A stretch of DNA of 64,000 bases from Kiloniellaceae bacterium. GTDB lineage: Bacteria > Pseudomonadota > Alphaproteobacteria > Kiloniellales > Kiloniellaceae. The position numbers and the translations under genes were made by a program. Where the stretch lies: the NCBI GenBank assembly GCA_021776195.1, contig JAJFGK010000164.1, positions 1 through 64,000 on the forward strand, written 5' to 3'. The notes beneath the pieces are model-generated. The model was not told where the DNA came from, made no database searches, and worked only from the letters and a program-made list of their open reading frames with translations. This document shows, in pieces, positions 17,553 through 26,824 of the stretch; position 1 is the stretch's first letter; every line of letters begins with the position of its first letter.

Positions 17553-18697
17553 TTCGACCTGCCAAAGAGCAGGGTCAGATCGCCGCCAAGGGACGAGTAG
17601 GCAACGGGGCGCTTGTTCTGAAGCACGATCCGGGCCTTGGGGTTGTATTCGAGGCTGAGGAAGGCCTCGAGAAAAGCGATGCGATGCCGCTGCACCAACC
17701 CGCCGGGGAACGGCACCTGGACCACCCCGGTCTTTTGCTCGAAGTGCGTCCCTTGACCCAGGTTCGCGATGACGCGTCTCAGCAGAATGCGCAGTGCATG
17801 TCGCTCGCCACTGGTCAGGTGAACACCATTGGCTTTACCCAGCACGGCGATCATTGTCAGAGGCGCGGCTGCGAAGATATGGTAGTCGCGCGCTCTCTTT
17901 CCCCGCGCCAGTTCATGGGGCAGGTAACCACCGGCGGTGACCTGACTCAGTCCCAGACGCGCGCTGTCGACACCCCACTCAAGAAGATCCATCCGACCGA
18001 GCGCAATGCCGGTCGCGGCGACCCCTAACCCACTCCAATAGCGGAGATTGTTGCGCGTCGAGGCACGCAGGGGGTCGCTGTTCATGTAGCTCATTGATCT
18101 GATGGCTAGAGCCTCGATCCAACGCCGCACGAAAAGGTGCTGCTTGCTTCCGAGACCCGGCAAGTCGGCAACCTGGATGTAGGCCAAGGCGGCCGCCGAC
18201 AGGGTTTGTCCCAAGCCCATGCGGGCTTGATCGGTCCGCAGGTCGGTCATTGCGCGGGCGCGGGCCCAGTGTTCCAACCAGGACCAAGCGCAGAGCCCCG
18301 CGTCCACGGAGTTAATCGGATCCCGCCAGTATTTGTTGGCAAAGCCTACGACGGTTTGACGAAAGGTGAGAACGGGCTTCATCTGCTGCGCGTAGGACGC
18401 CGAGGCGGATGCGTCGAGCGCCGACCGGGTGCTGTCGCCTGACTGGTACTTGCTGTGGGTCGAAACGATCACAACCGGCGTCGGCGGGGCCTCACAGATA
18501 ATACTTCTGGGAGGATTGGCGGGATCCGGGGACGCTGCCACAAAGGGATGGGCGAGCATGGGTTGATCGGTGCCAGCGCGAACCCGATCCTTGGAAATGA
18601 CAAACAGGATCGTCAGCGACAACAGTGCTATCCAGGCAGTCATGAGAAGAACGCTCCGCCTAAGCGCCGGTGGAGAAATTCTCGATCGGTTGTTCAT
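17549..18697 (-). CDS. AlgL-family (PL5-like) protein lacking the catalytic histidine
   Basis: A 382-residue protein with an N-terminal membrane segment (about 15-35) and an alginate-lyase fold. The core region RNNLRYWSGLGVAATGIALG and ELARGKRARDYHIFAAAPL aligns with AlgL NNHSYW and ELKRQQRALAYH. The general base histidine of NNH is L218 here, while the arginine (R268) and tyrosine (Y272) are present. It may therefore be a non-catalytic binding or structural protein. The second AlgL-like protein (30437-31570) keeps NNH. It overlaps both neighbouring Sel1 genes by 4 bp. Confidence 0.83.
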   Translation of the reverse strand: MNNRSRISPPALRRSVLLMTAWIALLSLTILFVISKDRVRAGTDQPMLAHPFVAASPDPANPPRSIICEAPPTPVVIVSTHSKYQSGDSTRSALDASASASYAQQMKPVLTFRQTVVGFANKYWRDPINSVDAGLCAWSWLEHWARARAMTDLRTDQARMGLGQTLSAAALAYIQVADLPGLGSKQHLFVRRWIEALAIRSMSYMNSDPLRASTRNNLRYWSGLGVAATGIALGRMDLLEWGVDSARLGLSQVTAGGYLPHELARGKRARDYHIFAAAPLTMIAVLGKANGVHLTSGERHALRILLRRVIANLGQGTHFEQKTGVVQVPFPGGLVQRHRIAFLEAFLSLEYNPKARIVLQNKRPVAYSSLGGDLTLLFGRSN

Positions 18698-21600
18698 TCA
18701 TTTGCCTCTTCTCGGAGTTTACCGGCCCGGTCCGGGTCGCGGTTGACGCCAAATCCGACGTCGTAAGCGGCGGCAAGACGTAACTTCGCCTTTCGATTCC
18801 CGGTATCCGCGGCCCGCCGGATCCAGCGCGCAGCGGCCTCTGCCCCGCCATCGCCCGCCTGACCCAATGCGATCATATCGGCAAGCCTCAGCATGGCCCT
18901 CGGCTCGCCCAGGTCAGCCGCCTTGCGCAGATACCGGAGGCCACGCACGGGGTCCCGCGCGACATGGTCGCCATCGAGATATGCCTTGGCCAAGTTCAAG
19001 ACTGAGCTGCGATGGCCCAGGTCCGCCGCCTGGCGGTAAAACTGAATGGCCCTGTCCAGATCGACCTCGACCCCGAGGCCTCGGGCATAGGCATCGCCGA
19101 GCCGGCCGATAGCGGTTGTGTCGCCGGCGTCGGCCGCCCTCTGGTACCAGCCGACAGCCGCGGCCCGGTCCTGCCCAACGCCCTGTCCGTCGCGCAGCAG
19201 ATCACCGTAGCGCCGCATTGCGCCGCGATGGCCAGCCTGCGCCGCGCCTCGGGACCAGCGCACGGCCTTCTCCAGGTCCGGGGGGCCCAAGAGGTCGGAG
19301 GCAAAGACCTCGCCCAGGGCAGCCATGGCGCTAGGCTTGTCAGCCGCGCTACTCTCCACCGCGGCCACCAGCCGACGCATGTCGTCCTTGCCGATGCGGT
19401 CATGCAGTTCATCGAGAAATCGCACCAGGATTCCTGCCGCATCGCTCTGTCCATCCGCCATCGCACGCAACAGCCAATCGATGGCTTGTCCCCGCTGCGC
19501 CTCGGTTGTCGCTCCGTCGAGGATCAGACGCCCCATTTCCACCTGGGCGGCCAACTGGCCCGCCGTCGCCGCGGCCAGCAAGCTGGCCCGATAGGCATCG
19601 TCCCCGGTCTCTCGGTAAAGCCGGCGCAGCAATCGAGCCTGGTCGGTCATCGAGGCGGTGTCCCCGCTATCGGCGCCCCGCGCGAACCAGGTCAACGCCC
19701 TGTCGAACTCACCCCGGTTGCGATAGTGACGCGCCAGTTCACGGGCTGCGCCGCGGTCGCCGCGATGGAACGCCTCGGCGGCCCATTGGACCGCTTTTTG
19801 CTCCAGCTGCGAATCCGCACCCGTCTTGGGTACGGTCCAGAAGTATTTGGCGAGCTCTCGTGCGTCTTTCGAGTTTCCCCAAAACAGGCGTTCGGCCTGG
19901 GCGATCCAAATGTCGGCGCGATCCCGATAGGCGCCCCCGGCTATTCCGCTCACCGCCAGCCGAGCCATACGGGCCAGCATCGAAGAATCGCAACTGTCTG
20001 CCTGGAGGAGCGCTTCAAACCAGTGCCCCGCCCGTTTGGCGGCATCGGGGCGGTCGGCCAGGACACCGCGGCTGTAGGCTTCGGCCAAAGACAACTGGGA
20101 GGCCGCGTCGCCCTTTTCTGCGAGAGCAAGGAGTTCTGTCAGTCCCTGCTCGGTACCACCTTGAACCAGCGCGCCCGTGGCTAGTTTTCGCCGGGCGTGA
20201 AGATTGCCCAGCTCAGCGGCTTCGCGGCGCAGCCTCTCGACTTCATGGTCCTTGCCGGGTTGATTCTCCTCGATCCAATCGGCATAGGCGGAAATGGCAT
20301 CGGGCATCCCGGATTTGGCCAGCGACTCGAGCAGGGCCGCAACATCACTGTCGCCGCCGCCACCGTTTTCGCTCAGCGCGACTTTCGCGAGCGCCAGGAG
20401 GGCTTCGTTCTGTTGCGGACCCGGCGCCACTGCGAGGTCACGCCATTTCCTGGCCCAACTCTCATCCCGCTCCACACCAAGTCCAATCTCGAAGTACCGG
20501 GACAGATAGGCCATCGCACGCTTGGTGCCACCTTTTGCCGCACGGCGAAGAAAGCGCACGAAGATTTCTAGGCGCACCTGGTCGTTGTCTCTTTGGGCCA
20601 GCCGAATTTGCGCCAGAATTTCACCAAGGACCTGGACCGCCATGGCACGTTCGACCCAGAGCTGTTCCTTTTCCAGGTCAGGATCACCGACAAAGCCACA
20701 GCGATGCCGCGCGATCATGGCCCGAATGGCATCACGATTGCCACGCAACGCGGCCTGGCGGTAGTAACGCTGTGCTCGGCCCGGGTCTGCCTCGACGAAC
20801 TCGCCCGCGCGATAATAGGCGCCGAGCTTCAGCAGCGCGTCGATGCTACCGGCTTTCGCCGCCGCTTGATAAGCCTCGAACGCCTTGCGAGGATCCCGCG
20901 CCGTCCCCTTGCCCCCCTCGAAAGCACGCGCCAGACGAATGAGCTGCATACTGCCACTGTCGGGGTGATGAGCCGACTTCTCCACCCAGGCGAAGGCTGC
21001 TTCAGGCTGCGGCATCTCGCCATCGATCCCGCCGTAGAGATCCACCAATCCCTCCATGGCCGGAAGCAGACCGGATCGGGCGCCGGCAAGGAGGTAGGTT
21101 TCCGCGCCCTCCAGATCGAGCCCGACCCGGTAGCCTGCGACCCGGGCCCGCCCCAAGGCGACGGCGGCATTGAGATAGCCCTGAGCGGCGGCCTCACGAA
21201 ACAGCGACCAGCCTTTTTCGGTATCGAGCGGTACGCCCTGCCCACGGCGATAGAAACGCCCCAACTGGAAAAGCGCGGCGGGAACCGCCCCTTCAGCGGC
21301 CGCCCGATACCAGCGGATCGCAATGGTGACGTCCGGTTCGAACGCCCGACCGGTCAGGTAGCTGTCCGCGACGATCTTGAGAATGGCGCAGTCGGCTTCG
21401 GCCACGGACTCAAAGATCGCCACACGAAGACTGTTGATTATGGTCTGCCGACCTTCGGCGAGGGTCGTCAATCCTTGGCGCTCCAGCCGTAGAAGGTCCA
21501 CCAACGCATTGGCATCGCCCCAGGCGGCGGCTTCACGCAGAAGCCGCGTCGCCATTGCCAGGTCGCGCTCGACCAGATCGCCGGCTTCATAGAGCTTGGC

Positions 21601-22050
21601 GAGGCGCGAAGCCGCCCCGGCAGCCCGCTCGCTCGCCGCCTTTCGGAGCAGATCGATCGCCCGTTCGGTATCGCGCTCGATTCCGTCACCGCTAAACAGC
21701 AACGTCGCCAATGCAACCCGCGCGGCGCTGGCGTGCTGGCCTCCCCTCTCGACCACATAGGCAAACAATGCCGCCGCCCGCACCGGGTCCCGAGCCAAGG
21801 CCGAACTGCCGGACAGCAGGGCCAGGGCGGTCGGGTAAACCTGGTCTGGGGCGAGCAGCGCCGGGTCACCCGACCAATCCGAAGCGGCAAGGCCGATCCC
21901 GCTCACCCGCTCTTCGCTCCGGCAGAGGGATGCGAAATCGAGGTTTGGGATCTCCAAGGCCTGAGCCGCCAGGCTCGCCGACGCAAAAAGCGTCAGCGCC
22001 AGTCCGGCGAGCGCCGTCGTCACCCCTCCTATGGCCACTAGTTTGTTCAT
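18694..22050 (-). CDS. Giant Sel1-repeat periplasmic protein
   Basis: A 1118-residue protein with a signal peptide (about residues 1-31, ending SLAA) and then Sel1-like repeats over almost its whole length, densest at both ends and more diverged in the middle (about 450-750). There is no lipobox cysteine, unlike the Sel1 protein at 14037. ATG 22050 is preferred to the TTG just before it. It lies after algF in the alginate-type operon and overlaps the next gene by 4 bp. It probably scaffolds the periplasmic synthesis-export complex, by analogy with AlgK; the substrate or partner cannot be read from sequence. Confidence 0.86.
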   Translation of the reverse strand: MNKLVAIGGVTTALAGLALTLFASASLAAQALEIPNLDFASLCRSEERVSGIGLAASDWSGDPALLAPDQVYPTALALLSGSSALARDPVRAAALFAYVVERGGQHASAARVALATLLFSGDGIERDTERAIDLLRKAASERAAGAASRLAKLYEAGDLVERDLAMATRLLREAAAWGDANALVDLLRLERQGLTTLAEGRQTIINSLRVAIFESVAEADCAILKIVADSYLTGRAFEPDVTIAIRWYRAAAEGAVPAALFQLGRFYRRGQGVPLDTEKGWSLFREAAAQGYLNAAVALGRARVAGYRVGLDLEGAETYLLAGARSGLLPAMEGLVDLYGGIDGEMPQPEAAFAWVEKSAHHPDSGSMQLIRLARAFEGGKGTARDPRKAFEAYQAAAKAGSIDALLKLGAYYRAGEFVEADPGRAQRYYRQAALRGNRDAIRAMIARHRCGFVGDPDLEKEQLWVERAMAVQVLGEILAQIRLAQRDNDQVRLEIFVRFLRRAAKGGTKRAMAYLSRYFEIGLGVERDESWARKWRDLAVAPGPQQNEALLALAKVALSENGGGGDSDVAALLESLAKSGMPDAISAYADWIEENQPGKDHEVERLRREAAELGNLHARRKLATGALVQGGTEQGLTELLALAEKGDAASQLSLAEAYSRGVLADRPDAAKRAGHWFEALLQADSCDSSMLARMARLAVSGIAGGAYRDRADIWIAQAERLFWGNSKDARELAKYFWTVPKTGADSQLEQKAVQWAAEAFHRGDRGAARELARHYRNRGEFDRALTWFARGADSGDTASMTDQARLLRRLYRETGDDAYRASLLAAATAGQLAAQVEMGRLILDGATTEAQRGQAIDWLLRAMADGQSDAAGILVRFLDELHDRIGKDDMRRLVAAVESSAADKPSAMAALGEVFASDLLGPPDLEKAVRWSRGAAQAGHRGAMRRYGDLLRDGQGVGQDRAAAVGWYQRAADAGDTTAIGRLGDAYARGLGVEVDLDRAIQFYRQAADLGHRSSVLNLAKAYLDGDHVARDPVRGLRYLRKAADLGEPRAMLRLADMIALGQAGDGGAEAAARWIRRAADTGNRKAKLRLAAAYDVGFGVNRDPDRAGKLREEANE

Positions 22051-22103
22051 CAAACTGTCTCAGGATCCTGCATTACCCTGCGCAGGGCCATTGTCCGGGC
22101 GCG

Positions 22104-22760
22104 TCATTTCGTGACCACCCGCGCCTGGGTTTGAAAGCCAACGACCTGACCGCCGACTTCCGCGACGATGAAGCCGATTTGGGCGCGGCGCTTCAGCAGC
22201 ACCGAGGCAAAGCGTGCGATCACCGAGCCGCCGGCGCGCGCCTCAAGGTCGATCTTGACCTCGTTGACCTCCCGGCTGCCGACCTTCCCCGGGTCGGTTG
22301 CCGCGACCACATCGACTTTGAACTTGGGCGCGTGGAGCGTCACCGCCTGCTGGTCGGTCAGATTGTAGAACTGGACGCCGGCCTTGCTCGGATTCTCGCT
22401 GATCTGGTCTTCGACCATGGATAGCACCGGCTCGGGCTGGCCAGCACCAACCACAACGGTGGTAAAACGCCCCGCCATCAAGGGGACGTCGAGGCTGGCA
22501 TCGCCCACGCGAACGGCCACGACTTCGCCCACGAGCGCATAGTAGGGCGTCACGCCATTATCGTCGCTCTCTACCGCGCCCAGGGCGGAGATATCGACCG
22601 GAGAAGACGGCTCTTGCCGCAGATCGATCACACGAACGAAAGCCGCGCCTGGCGGAGGCGGTGTATCGTAGAGCGACTCCTCGCCGGCCCAGGCCGTACC
22701 CGATAGAGCGAAAAGAACCGCAAGGACGAATAGAAGAGGTCGGAGATGAAAATTGAACAT
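22104..22760 (-). CDS. algF: Alginate O-acetylation adaptor AlgF
   Basis: A 218-residue periplasmic protein, close to the 216 residues of Pseudomonas AlgF. A signal peptide (1-25, TAWA) is followed by the typical LYDTPPPPGAAFVRVID opening and a beta-rich C-terminal half. AlgF acts with AlgI, AlgJ and AlgX to pass acetyl groups to alginate. AGGAAAA precedes the ATG, and the gene lies 18 bp after algX. Confidence 0.88.
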   Translation of the reverse strand: MFNFHLRPLLFVLAVLFALSGTAWAGEESLYDTPPPPGAAFVRVIDLRQEPSSPVDISALGAVESDDNGVTPYYALVGEVVAVRVGDASLDVPLMAGRFTTVVVGAGQPEPVLSMVEDQISENPSKAGVQFYNLTDQQAVTLHAPKFKVDVVAATDPGKVGSREVNEVKIDLEARAGGSVIARFASVLLKRRAQIGFIVAEVGGQVVGFQTQARVVTK

Positions 22761-22778
22761 GGGAGAGTTTTCCTGTCT

Positions 22779-24197
22779 TCAGTGACTTTCAGGACTTGCC
22801 TTTCGGCATAGACGGACGTTCGCCACCGCGTTGGTCTCGCCCGCGTACTCCAGGGAAACCCGTGCCAACGCGCCGTCGATCTCATCGGTGAGCTCAAGGA
22901 AAAAGCGGCCGTGGTTCACAAGACGGCCGGATCGGTCGACGGGCACCCATTCGCCATCGCCGCCATGGTAATCCAGCGCGAAGGTGAACTTCTTCACCAG
23001 GGGATCGTCGATCTCGGCAAAGAGATAGTAGTTGTGACCGGCGATCCGCAGATCGGCAGGGATATCGAGCCCGCCTGCCGCCCCGGACAGTCCCAACCGA
23101 TCTTCGAGGACGACGGCCGGCCCGGTACAGGCGCCTCGTGCGGCGGCGATCATCTGACGGAACACGACGCCGGTGTCGAGGTTGATGTCGTAGTAAGACG
23201 GCGTTTCCCAAAGCAAGATGCCCGGTGGGGCTTGATCGAAGGCCGCACTGTGGAGGTATGACAGAATCGAACCGAGGAACATGCCACCCGCGATGGCGTG
23301 ATTGGTAACGGAAACACCGGTCGCCTCTGCCAGGAAACCATCGAAATTGAACAGGTCGACGGAGCTGAAGCTGGTTCCCACCAGAATTATCGAATCGACC
23401 TCCGCGACGTCTCCGAAAAGGCTGTCGGCCGACATGACCGCTTCAAAGGTGCGGAACTCAATCGATTCCTCTGGCGGGATCGGATCGGCGCAGAGACGCG
23501 CAATCTCCTCCGGCATGCCGCCAAACCACAAGAACTCCCCGACCTCTTCGGTCTCGTAGGTCTTGGTCGCGAACTTGTCGAAGTCACCGGTCTCGCGGAG
23601 CTCCCGCGCGACCTCCTGCGCCGCTGCTCGTGCCCCCTGCGGGGTCCAATGGTGATCGCGCTTGAAATAGAACGGCACACCCGCTTCGACCTGGCGCTGC
23701 GCGACTTCGCGCAAGTTCGGCACCACCAGACCGAGATCACGCAGTTCTTCGATAAAGAGGTCGAACTCCCGCTCGGCCATGCTGGACGAGAAAACCGACG
23801 GGCTCCCCTCAGTCGTGTCGGCCGCGTCGAGATAAAGCAGGCCGCGGCTCGGCACCAAGGCAAGCGCCATTATGGTGCCACGCGCCTTCAACGCCTCGGC
23901 CAGGCGCCGCAGATAGGCCCTGGTATCGGTCATCAGAAAATAGCTGTCGACGAAAGCGCTGCGCTCGCGGAAGAACCAGCCGTCATAGCCCTGTACCATG
24001 GGCATCAAGGGCCGTTTCTCTGGGTTCTGCAGATCGGGACAGTCGAACTGCTTGATGCGGGCCGACGCCGGCGTGGCGTCGAGCCCGGCGACGACAACGA
24101 GGATCAGGACCGCGACTGGCAGAGCGCAGCGCAAAATGCGCCGGCACCAGGAGATGCCGGGCGCTGCAGGGCCGCTATTTACAAGGTGGGTGGGCAT
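22779..24197 (-). CDS. algX: Alginate O-acetyltransferase AlgX-like
   Basis: A 472-residue periplasmic protein, the same length class as AlgX (474). A signal or anchor segment (about 20-46) is followed by an SGNH-hydrolase-like domain with D181-H-H183 (FKRDHHWTPQGA) and S276 (ILVGTSFSS) as the catalytic set, then a C-terminal beta domain (about 375-472) corresponding to the carbohydrate-binding module of AlgX. It is expected to move acetyl groups onto mannuronate residues. The ATG at 24197 is 10 bp after algI. The C-terminal module separates it from AlgJ, which is encoded at 26825. Confidence 0.87.
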   Translation of the reverse strand: MPTHLVNSGPAAPGISWCRRILRCALPVAVLILVVVAGLDATPASARIKQFDCPDLQNPEKRPLMPMVQGYDGWFFRERSAFVDSYFLMTDTRAYLRRLAEALKARGTIMALALVPSRGLLYLDAADTTEGSPSVFSSSMAEREFDLFIEELRDLGLVVPNLREVAQRQVEAGVPFYFKRDHHWTPQGARAAAQEVARELRETGDFDKFATKTYETEEVGEFLWFGGMPEEIARLCADPIPPEESIEFRTFEAVMSADSLFGDVAEVDSIILVGTSFSSVDLFNFDGFLAEATGVSVTNHAIAGGMFLGSILSYLHSAAFDQAPPGILLWETPSYYDINLDTGVVFRQMIAAARGACTGPAVVLEDRLGLSGAAGGLDIPADLRIAGHNYYLFAEIDDPLVKKFTFALDYHGGDGEWVPVDRSGRLVNHGRFFLELTDEIDGALARVSLEYAGETNAVANVRLCRKASPESH

Positions 24198-24207
24198 TCC
24201 GTCGTCC

Positions 24208-25626
24208 CTAGAATTGGAAGTAGAGGAAGGGCGAGTAGCTCTGCGACACCATCTTGCTGACGCCCAGGACAAGCAGCGGGATCATGACGACTTGGGGTCC
24301 CAGGCCGACGGTCCTGGCCCAGCGTCCGGGCCGGTCGTCCAGGCGGTGTTTTTGATAGAGCGCCGAGCCGTAGATGAAGACATAGGCGATGACCAACATG
24401 GCGGCCTGCAGGGGCGTGACCGCCCAGGCCATATGGTCCGACAGGCCCCAGCCGTTGAAACCCAACATGCCCCGATAGATCGCCACTGCCCCGCCGACGC
24501 TCTCGGCCCGGAACATGACCCAGCCGACGATCACCAGCAGAAGGGTGATCGGCCCGGCCAACAGCCGCGGATAGGGGCTGCCGGCCTTGCCTCCGAGCAG
24601 GCGTTCCAGCGCCAGCAACAGGCCGTGCCAGGCGCCCCAGGCGACGAAGGTCCAGTTGGCGCCGTGCCACAGACCGCCCAGCAGCATGGTGACCATCAGA
24701 TTGACGTAGGTCCGCAAGCTGCCTTTGCGATTGCCCCCCAGGGGCACATAGAGGTAGTCGCGCAGCCAGGTCGAGAGGCTGATGTGCCAGCGCCGCCAGA
24801 ACTCGGTGATGCTTTGGCTGATGTAGGGGTGATTGAAGTTCTCGATGAACCGGAAACCCAGCATCAGACCGATCCCGATGGCCATGTCGCTGTAGCCGGA
24901 AAAGTCGAGATAGAGCTGCGCCGAGTAAGCCAGAGCCCCCAGCCAGGCATCGAGAAACGAGGGGTTGCTCTGGGCGAAGGCGAGGTCCGCGATCGGTGCG
25001 ATGGTGTCGGCCAGGACCACCTTCTTGCAGAAGCCGGAAGCGAATCGAAGGGCGCCCTCGTTGAACTTGTCGAGGGTATGGTCGCGCTGCCTGAATTGAC
25101 CGGCGAGATCCTTGTAGCGCAGAACCGGTCCGGCGATGAGCTGTGGAAAGAAGGCGATGAAGGCGGCGAAATCGAGAAAGCTCTCGGCGATCTCCGCGTC
25201 GCCGCGATAGACGTCGACCAGATAGCTGATGGCCTGAAAGATGTAAAAGGAGATGCCGATCGGCAGTATCACCGACCAGACTTCCCAGGGTGTCAGCCCC
25301 AGGCCGCCTGCCAGGGCCTGGAAACTCTCGATCCCGAAGTTGAAGTATTTGAAGTAGGCCAGGACCGAGAGGTTGCCAGCCACGCCCAAAATCAGAGCCT
25401 GCTTGCGGCGGCGGGCCGGCAGGGTGGACCGCAGCGCGAGCGACACGGCATAGCTGAACAGCGTGACGAAGACGAAGAGCAGCAGAAAGTCGACGCGCCA
25501 CCAGCCATAGAACAGATAGCTGCCGAGCAGAATGAACAGTGAGCGCCAGCGCGCCGGCGTCAGGTAGTAGCCCGCGAGAAACAGCGGCAGAAAGAGGCCG
25601 ACAAAGACCAGGGAGGAGAAAACCAT
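24208..25626 (-). CDS. algI: Membrane-bound O-acyltransferase AlgI
   Basis: A 472-residue multi-spanning MBOAT protein with very close similarity to Pseudomonas AlgI along its length (start MVFSS.VF..LFLP.FL, FYGWWRVDFLLLF, YISQSITEFWRRWHISLSTWLRDYLY). The invariant MBOAT histidine is H321 in GGLWHGAN, equivalent to H322 of Pseudomonas AlgI. It brings acetyl groups across the inner membrane for AlgJ/AlgX/AlgF. It follows the AGE-family gene by 35 bp. Confidence 0.95.
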   Translation of the reverse strand: MVFSSLVFVGLFLPLFLAGYYLTPARWRSLFILLGSYLFYGWWRVDFLLLFVFVTLFSYAVSLALRSTLPARRRKQALILGVAGNLSVLAYFKYFNFGIESFQALAGGLGLTPWEVWSVILPIGISFYIFQAISYLVDVYRGDAEIAESFLDFAAFIAFFPQLIAGPVLRYKDLAGQFRQRDHTLDKFNEGALRFASGFCKKVVLADTIAPIADLAFAQSNPSFLDAWLGALAYSAQLYLDFSGYSDMAIGIGLMLGFRFIENFNHPYISQSITEFWRRWHISLSTWLRDYLYVPLGGNRKGSLRTYVNLMVTMLLGGLWHGANWTFVAWGAWHGLLLALERLLGGKAGSPYPRLLAGPITLLLVIVGWVMFRAESVGGAVAIYRGMLGFNGWGLSDHMAWAVTPLQAAMLVIAYVFIYGSALYQKHRLDDRPGRWARTVGLGPQVVMIPLLVLGVSKMVSQSYSPFLYFQF

Positions 25627-25661
25627 GGCTCAACCCGTGCCGCCGCTATGGTAGCCGGCAG

Positions 25662-26822
25662 TCACGCCGCGGCCTGGCCGATGCCGCCGCTCAGCCGTTC
25701 CGCCAGATCGACATGCTCGAGGACCGAGACGATGACGTGATAGAGCGTCGAGGCCGGGGCAACCGTACCGACCGGCTTGTCGGTCTCGTCCAGACGGTCC
25801 CGCCAGGTGCCGTTGCCGACATCGAAGTAGTGCGCCGCCATCGTGCGGTAGACCTGGTCGGCGCGCTGCAGATAGACCGGATAGCCGCTGAAGCGCCCCA
25901 GGCTCACCAGGGCCTTGAGATGCTCGGTCTGCGGCCAGAGACGCTTGGTCGCCACGCGCACGGCGCCGCAGCGCGACACTTCATCCAGGGCCAGGCCGCT
26001 TTGGAATGACACCCCGTGACGGCCGGCGAAATCATAGAGGGCCATCTGAGCGGCAAAGACCTCCTCGCCGGTGAACTGGTGCAGACGTTCCAACAGCCAG
26101 ACCCACTCGAAATGATGCCCCGGTTCGACGGCCTGGCCCAGTTGGCCGGCGCAGGGCCGCAAGTCCGCATCGAAATACTCGCCAAGGGTCCCCGTCTCGG
26201 CATCGAACAGGTGCTCGCGAAACAACGACCAGAGCTTGAGGGCCCGGTCGAGGTGACGCTCGGCGCCGGTCGCCTCGAAAAGAGCCAGGCTGGCTTCCAG
26301 CAGGTGCATGTGCGGGTTCTGGCGCCGCGGCAGGCTGGCCGGCACGGCTTCGAGATAGCCGCCGGCGGCCCCGTCGCCAAGGCCGTCGAGGAAGGCCTCG
26401 GTACGCTCGATCCAGCTCAGGGCCTCGGGGTTCCGGCTGAGCTTGAAGTAGGCGGCGAAGGCCAAGAGGGCGAAGGCCGCCTCATAGACCTCGCGGCGGT
26501 CGTCGACCGGTCGCCCCTGGTCATCGACGGCAAAGACGAAGCCACCGTCCTCGTGCCAGTAGTGCTCGGTCAGGAAGCGAAACCCGTGGTGCGCGAGGGC
26601 CAGGGCCGGTCCGTCCCAACCATGGGACCGCGCGTAGCAAAAGGAAAAAATCTGCCGCGCTTGAACTCGCATCCGTTTGGGCACCCCCGCCACCGGCAGA
26701 CCGTCGTAGTCCAACAGCTCATGAAAGCCGCCGGCCTCATGGTCGACGCCCGCGGTGGACCAACGCGGCAGCACCTCCTCGAAGAGCCAGCTCCGCGCGG
26801 TGATTGCATCGTACATACCCAT
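25662..26822 (-). CDS. AGE-family isomerase, probable mannose-6-phosphate isomerase
   Basis: A 386-residue cytosolic (alpha/alpha)6-barrel protein of the N-acylglucosamine 2-epimerase superfamily (RMRVQARQIFSFCYA, NPHMHLLEASLALFEATG, EPGHHFEWVWLLER, RLWPQTEHLKA are the typical motifs with the active-site histidines and arginine). Members act as sugar epimerases or aldose-ketose isomerases; a rhizobial member is the mannose-6-phosphate isomerase Pmi. In this operon the same activity is needed to make mannose-6-phosphate for GDP-mannuronate, and the AlgA isomerase domain here appears dead. AAGGAGG precedes the ATG at 26822. It sits 2 bp after algJ. Confidence 0.86.
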   Translation of the reverse strand: MGMYDAITARSWLFEEVLPRWSTAGVDHEAGGFHELLDYDGLPVAGVPKRMRVQARQIFSFCYARSHGWDGPALALAHHGFRFLTEHYWHEDGGFVFAVDDQGRPVDDRREVYEAAFALLAFAAYFKLSRNPEALSWIERTEAFLDGLGDGAAGGYLEAVPASLPRRQNPHMHLLEASLALFEATGAERHLDRALKLWSLFREHLFDAETGTLGEYFDADLRPCAGQLGQAVEPGHHFEWVWLLERLHQFTGEEVFAAQMALYDFAGRHGVSFQSGLALDEVSRCGAVRVATKRLWPQTEHLKALVSLGRFSGYPVYLQRADQVYRTMAAHYFDVGNGTWRDRLDETDKPVGTVAPASTLYHVIVSVLEHVDLAERLSGGIGQAAA

Positions 26823-26824
26823 TC

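Noticed and set aside
14037..22050. Possible CRISPR-like or satellite repeats
   Set aside because: The periodicity is that of Sel1 protein repeats, diverged at DNA level and in frame; no identical repeats with unique spacers exist in the window.
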